A stretch of DNA of 64,000 nucleotides from Cohnella fermenti (GTDB lineage: Bacteria > Bacillota > Bacilli > Paenibacillales > Paenibacillaceae). Below the pieces are notes generated by a model, which ran no database searches, was not told the DNA's origin, and saw only the letters and a list, made by a program, of their open reading frames with translations. The position numbers and the translations under genes were made by a program. Positions 60,619 through 64,000 of this stretch are shown one piece after another. The first letter of the stretch is position 1, and each line of letters begins with the position of its first letter. The stretch covers positions 78,745 through 142,744 of the forward strand of contig NZ_SSOB01000022.1 of the NCBI RefSeq assembly GCF_004801405.1. Reading direction: 5' to 3'.

Positions 60619-61329
60619 TCATTCGCCGGGCTTGAACGCCACGATGCGGAGGCGGGCGGTGTCCATCGTCCATCGGCCGTCCCGCTTCAGCTTCGGCTCC
60701 GTCTCGGCTTCAACGGAGGCGAAGATCGATTCCAAGTGCTCGGGAGCAACCTCGGCGCCGAAAATCCGGGAGAACCCGTTGAGCCAGTGCCGCAGCCCAA
60801 GCTCGTGCTTGACCGGGGTCGGAGCGTCTATGTGCTGGGCGAAGGCGACACGGAACCCAATCTTCTCCAGCAAGCTTGCGTGTTGGCCGATCGAAGGCAA
60901 GTACCACGGATTCCATCCCTCGCCGGCATAGCCATGCTCCCTGAGCGCCCGCTCGATAGCATCGGTCACTGTGGCGACATTGCCTTCGGCGGCGAACTCC
61001 GCAACGAATCGTCCTCCCGCCCGAAGCGCCTGCCAGACGGCCGCGACCGCCTGCTCCGGCTCCGGAATCCAGTGCAGCACCGCATGGGAAAATACGCCGT
61101 CAAAAGGAGATGCCGCACGATAGCTGCGAGCGTCCGCAACTTCGAAGCGGAGGTGTTCATGCCTCATCCTTGCCCGGGCGATCGCTTCTTCCGACGAATC
61201 GATCCCCATTACATCCGCTCCCGCCGCCGCGATCCAGGCGGTCAAGTCCCCGTTGCCGCAGCCGAGATCGAGAATACGTTCGCCGGGGCGAGGATTCAGC
61301 AGCTTCCCGATCTCTCCCGCCTCAATCAT
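60619..61329 (-). CDS. Class I SAM-dependent methyltransferase
   Basis: 236 residues. SAM-binding motif I GERILDLGCGNGDL (about 16-29), the acidic post-I residue MGIDSSEEA, and motif HAVLHWIPEPEQAVA. The family usually begins with about 20 more residues (a YD...FV...G segment before the first motif); here the ATG overlaps the stop of the flavoprotein gene by eight bases and that segment is absent. AGGAGG lies 12 bases before the ATG. Related proteins resemble trans-aconitate methyltransferases, but the substrate is unknown. Confidence 0.82.
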   Translation of the reverse strand: MIEAGEIGKLLNPRPGERILDLGCGNGDLTAWIAAAGADVMGIDSSEEAIARARMRHEHLRFEVADARSYRAASPFDGVFSHAVLHWIPEPEQAVAAVWQALRAGGRFVAEFAAEGNVATVTDAIERALREHGYAGEGWNPWYLPSIGQHASLLEKIGFRVAFAQHIDAPTPVKHELGLRHWLNGFSRIFGAEVAPEHLESIFASVEAETEPKLKRDGRWTMDTARLRIVAFKPGE

Positions 61330-62236
61330 GGGCTTCCCAATCCTCCTCCGTCAGCTCGCCGATAGCGGACATCGCCGCTTTGCTCCCGGAAGCCGCCGCG
61401 TAGATCAACTGCGAGGGCATGACGTATGCCGCGTCGCCGGCCGCGAAGACGCCGGCTGCCGTCGTTGTGCCCATCGGTCCCGTCACGATCTCTCCGTTCT
61501 CCCCGACCTCGTAGCCAAGCTCCTCGGCGAACCGCCCGCTGGGCGTCTGAACGGGAGCGACGAAGCCCCCGCTTCGCTCGATCGAAGTGCCATCCGCGAA
61601 GGTAATCCGCTCCAGCAGACCGCAGCTTCCGGCGAAGGAGGCGACAGGCGTATCCACGATCCGTATGCCTCTCGCCTCCAGCTTCTCCCGCTGCTCCGCC
61701 GTCAGGTGACCGCTTCCGTTCGTGCACAGGACCAGATCCCGGCTCCAATTCTGATACAGCAGCTTGAGCACGTGGAACGCCGCCGGATGGCTCGACACGA
61801 CGGCAAGCGGCTTGTCGCGCATCTCCCAGCCGTCGCAGAACGGGCACACGAAGAGGCTCTTGCCGTAGAAGTCGCGGAAGCCTTCGATCTCCGGATACGT
61901 GTCCTTGAGCCCGCCCGACAGAATCACCTTGCGCGCCTTGACGGTCTCCCCGGTCGAAGCGGTCAGCTCGAAGCCTTCCTCCGTCCTGCGAACGGACACC
62001 ACTTCCGCCGGGTAATGCCGAACCGATGGATACCCCGTCACTTCCTCGTAGGCGATGCGCCGGAACTCCTCCGGCTTGACGCCGTCTCTCGTGATGAACC
62101 CGTGGGAAGCGTGCGTAACGCCGTTCCTCGGCTTGTTATCGTCGAACAGAGCCGTACTTTTCCTTGCCCTCCCGAGCACCAACGCCGCATTCAACCCTGC
62201 CGGACCGCCTCCGATGATCGCACAATCGTATCTCAT
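61322..62236 (-). CDS. Thioredoxin reductase-like FAD/NAD(P) oxidoreductase
   Basis: About 304 residues. FAD motif AIIGGGPAGLNAALVLGRA at the N-terminus, redox-active CPFC (about 131-134, VCPFCDGWEM), and the C-terminal FAD motif VFAAGDAA. The layout is that of low-molecular-weight thioredoxin reductases, but the adjacent residues differ from TrxB, and this branch includes GliT-like reductases of other disulfides. I chose the second ATG (MRYDCA), preceded by AAAGGA. It is coupled to the methyltransferase gene and lies downstream of an Rrf2 regulator. Confidence 0.82.
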   Translation of the reverse strand: MRYDCAIIGGGPAGLNAALVLGRARKSTALFDDNKPRNGVTHASHGFITRDGVKPEEFRRIAYEEVTGYPSVRHYPAEVVSVRRTEEGFELTASTGETVKARKVILSGGLKDTYPEIEGFRDFYGKSLFVCPFCDGWEMRDKPLAVVSSHPAAFHVLKLLYQNWSRDLVLCTNGSGHLTAEQREKLEARGIRIVDTPVASFAGSCGLLERITFADGTSIERSGGFVAPVQTPSGRFAEELGYEVGENGEIVTGPMGTTTAAGVFAAGDAAYVMPSQLIYAAASGSKAAMSAIGELTEEDWEAHD

Positions 62237-62369
62237 TCGTCTCATCCTTTCTTTTTGCCCAACTTTCTCGGCCCAATTAAAGATATTATAGACTTCTTAT
62301 GTCCGCGATTAGAACACAAGAAGACGCGACAACCATCGCCTCCATGCCCAAGTCCCGTCCCGCACCGCT

Positions 62370-62780
62370 TCACCCATGCCGATGACTATGCTCCAGACGC
62401 TTCGCCAGATCGATTATGCGCGTGTTCCTCAGCTTCTCTTCCATCGCCGCCTCGGCAGACAGCATCTCCTGGTGGATCAGACACTCGGAATTCACGGACC
62501 CGCAGCAATCGAACAACGACGCCGTCCCCTCAACCGCATGGATGATGTCGAGGAACGAGATGTCCTCATAGCGCCCCTTCAGCCGATAGCCCCCGTTCGC
62601 GCCCGAAGCGGACTCGATCAGGCCGGCCTTCACCAGCTTCGTGAGAATCTTGGACAAGTACGTCGGCGACACGCGCTGCGCTTCGGAGAGCGACTGAACG
62701 CCGATCGGCTTGTCCGGAGAGGCCGCCATCATATGCATCATCGTATGGAGGGCGTAGTTCGTCGCTTTGGAATACTTCAT
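62370..62780 (-). CDS. Rrf2-family transcriptional regulator
   Basis: 136 residues. Winged helix (KYSKATNYALHTMMHM; VSPTYLSKILTKLVKAGLIES; GANGGYRL, 1-65) and a dimerisation helix. Three cysteines (DCCGSVNSEC, about 92-101) are in the position that binds an iron-sulfur cluster in NsrR/IscR-type members, so redox or NO sensing is possible. GGAGGAGG precedes the ATG. Probable regulator of the two downstream genes. Confidence 0.88.
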   Translation of the reverse strand: MKYSKATNYALHTMMHMMAASPDKPIGVQSLSEAQRVSPTYLSKILTKLVKAGLIESASGANGGYRLKGRYEDISFLDIIHAVEGTASLFDCCGSVNSECLIHQEMLSAEAAMEEKLRNTRIIDLAKRLEHSHRHG

Positions 62781-62974
62781 GTCTCTCCCCTCCTCCAGCC
62801 GCGCAGGCGTTAATTACAGACTTCACATATCCATGATAGCCCGGATTCGAATGAATTGTCAATCGCCCGCGTTGCCGGGCGGTGCGGCGGCGGTGTCGCG
62901 GCGATTGCGAGGCGAGGCGGGGCGGCGGGACGGTTGCGCGGCGATGCGGGTTCGACGTTGCAGCCGTCCACTGC

Positions 62975-63196
62975 GATTTATGCTGTTCTCCGCATTCGCT
63001 CCGCGCCACAGTCCCGCTCCTCCGCGTTTTATGTGATTTTTCACATTCGCTCCGCGCCGCAGTCCCGCTCCTCCGCGTTTTATGTGATTTTTCATATTCG
63101 CTCCGCGCCACAGTCCCGCCCCTCGTGATTTTATGTGATTTTTCATATTCGCTCCGCGCCACAGTCCCGCCCCTCGTGATTTTATGTGATTTTTCG
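62975..63196 (+). repeat. Phased palindrome array, family 1, cluster I (five units, exact 51-bp tandem)
   Basis: Cores begin at 62980, 63031, 63082, 63133 and 63184, a step of exactly 51. Unlike other clusters the spacers are nearly identical to each other (CGCTCCGCGCCACAGTCCCG), so this is a recent local expansion of one unit. The last core breaks off after ATGTGATTTTTCG, where the insertion sequence begins. Confidence 0.92.
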
Positions 63197-64000
63197 TTAC
63201 TACTTAGGTACCCCCTAACGGAATATTTAGCTCAGCTGTAACAATTGACCTTTCAACAGCCGACAAAGTAGAAAGAAGTTATGACGGACAGAGGAGTGAG
63301 CGCAAATGGAGCAGACAAAGTTGTCCCCTGAGCAAGTCCTGGTGATTAGTAAAGGCGATACGGAGATTGCTGCATTCATTCACTCCCTCCTCCACACGAT
63401 CGAAGCCCAAGCTGCCCTAATCGAAACGCAAGCGTCCCAAATTAAGAAATTGGAAGCCCGTGTTCATGAATTGGAGCGCCAACTGGATCGAAATAGCCGA
63501 AACAGCAGCAAGCCTCCTTCTAGCGATGGGTATCGCAAGCCGGTGAACCTGCGCTCAAAAGGCGGCAAGAAGGGGGCTCCGAAAGGGCATCCCGGCACGA
63601 CGCTGGAGTTCGTAGCCAACCCGGATCACATCGTGGTGCACAAACTGACGACATGCGCCGACTGCGGACATTCGCTCGCGGATGCGACGCATAAAGGGTT
63701 CGAACGTCGTCAGGAAGTTGACATTCCCCTGCCTCGGACGTGGACCACGGAGCACCGCGCGCAGACGGGGTGTTGCGCTCACTGCGGACGCAAGCAAGTC
63801 GCTGCTTTTCCACCGCATATCAAAGCCCCTACGCAATACGGTCTTGGCTTCGCCGCGTGGGCAGCCTATTTTCATGCGTATCATATGATACCGGTTAAGC
63901 GCATCGCTGATCTCTTTGAAGATATGACGACCTATCGGCCGAGCGAAGCCACCGTGCTCTCCCTCTTGCAAACGTCCTATGAGGTGCTGGAGCCTATAGA
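63197..64000 (+). mobile_element. IS66-family insertion sequence, left end (continues beyond window)
   Basis: The array pattern stops at 63196 and new sequence begins with TTACTACTTAGGTACCCC. The transposase gene starts 109 bases inside. No tnpA/tnpB-like genes precede it, which fits the single-gene (ISBst12-like) branch of IS66. The exact terminal repeat needs the right end, which is outside the window. Confidence 0.8.
63306..64000 (+). CDS. IS66-family transposase, N-terminal part
   Basis: 231 full codons are visible and the gene runs off the window. An N-terminal coiled coil (about 30-65) leads into the IS66 signature LDRNSRNSSKPPSSDGY, then a basic Lys/Gly stretch. The zinc-binding domain has CADCGHS and CCAHCGRK (about 120-165), and the start of the DDE domain (YGLGFAAWAAYFHAYHMIPVKRI) follows. 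GAGGAG precedes the ATG. The reading frame is intact as far as seen. Confidence 0.9.
   Translation, partial: MEQTKLSPEQVLVISKGDTEIAAFIHSLLHTIEAQAALIETQASQIKKLEARVHELERQLDRNSRNSSKPPSSDGYRKPVNLRSKGGKKGAPKGHPGTTLEFVANPDHIVVHKLTTCADCGHSLADATHKGFERRQEVDIPLPRTWTTEHRAQTGCCAHCGRKQVAAFPPHIKAPTQYGLGFAAWAAYFHAYHMIPVKRIADLFEDMTTYRPSEATVLSLLQTSYEVLEPI

Noticed and set aside
62566..63162. 198-codon frame covering Rrf2 and cluster I on the minus strand
   Set aside because: Its N-terminal half is translated repeat and its C-terminal half is a shifted frame of the Rrf2 gene.
4865..63196. Palindrome arrays as CRISPR arrays
   Set aside because: Spacers are conserved between clusters instead of unique, cores are only about 16-20 bp and degenerate, and no cas gene is present.
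4871..63200. Family 1 cores as CRP/FNR, Rex or GlnR operators
   Set aside because: The half-sites TGTGA/TCACA are separated by four bases, not the six of CRP and Rex sites, and the arrays are mostly downstream of genes, not at promoters.

Overview
The window looks like chromosome from a fairly high-GC member of the Paenibacillaceae (Paenibacillus/Cohnella type). Reasons: strong Firmicutes-style ribosome binding sites with frequent TTG/GTG starts, a sdhCAB operon with a five-helix cytochrome b558 anchor, KtrAB potassium transport behind a c-di-AMP (ydaO-type) riboswitch, the small Bacillales proteins YqzM and YezD, and a Gram-positive CheX. I count 47 genes, 36 on the minus strand, so the replication fork probably runs from high to low coordinates (inference). 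No rRNA, tRNA or CRISPR array was seen. G+C was judged by eye, not calculated.

Layout. 0-12.5 kb: cheX, an MFS efflux pump with its PadR regulator, a divergent LysR regulator, a PHP-type histidinol-phosphatase, an EamA transporter, an HxlR regulator, a CHASE4-type chemoreceptor, a VanY-like carboxypeptidase, and an ECF sigma/DUF4179 anti-sigma pair. 12.9-26 kb: odhAB (2-oxoglutarate dehydrogenase E1/E2), thymidine kinase, a fused double ABC exporter behind a perfect Fur box, and sdhCAB (TCA cycle/respiration). 26-38 kb: a LysR regulator, a LysM-3D wall protein, a polysaccharide deacetylase, ktrB-ktrB-ktrA under a c-di-AMP riboswitch, a CPBP membrane protease and uvrC. 38-41.6 kb: sulfate uptake (sbp-cysT-cysW-yezD, without cysA). 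43-59 kb: a complete type IV pilus locus (pilB-T-C-A-D-MN-O), a divergent 1643-residue secreted Ig-like protein, and three pilV/W/X-like minor pilin genes. 60-64 kb: a GNAT acetyltransferase, a methyltransferase, a TrxR-like flavoprotein, an Rrf2 regulator, and the left part of an IS66-family element.

The most unusual content is between the genes. Intergenic regions carry short palindromes arrayed at a strict 51-52 bp period, about five helical turns. The main family (palindrome ATGTGAAATTTCACAT or a decayed form) occurs in nine clusters between 4.9 and 63.2 kb, all with the same orientation and the same internal order of units whatever the direction of the neighbouring genes. At least three other palindromes use the same period: GATCGAAATTTCGATC (42.8-43.0 kb), AGATGAGT-N7-ACTCATCT (35.5-35.9 kb) and GCAGTTAAACTGC (6.2-6.5 kb). 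A fifth 52-bp repeat block lies inside one main-family cluster (59.6-59.9 kb). A conserved period with different sequences suggests a phased protein-binding or chromosome-organising system with several specificities. I do not recognise it as a described element.

Gene start positions were re-chosen from ribosome binding sites where the longest reading frame was implausible. Functions come from motifs read by eye; no database search was possible.
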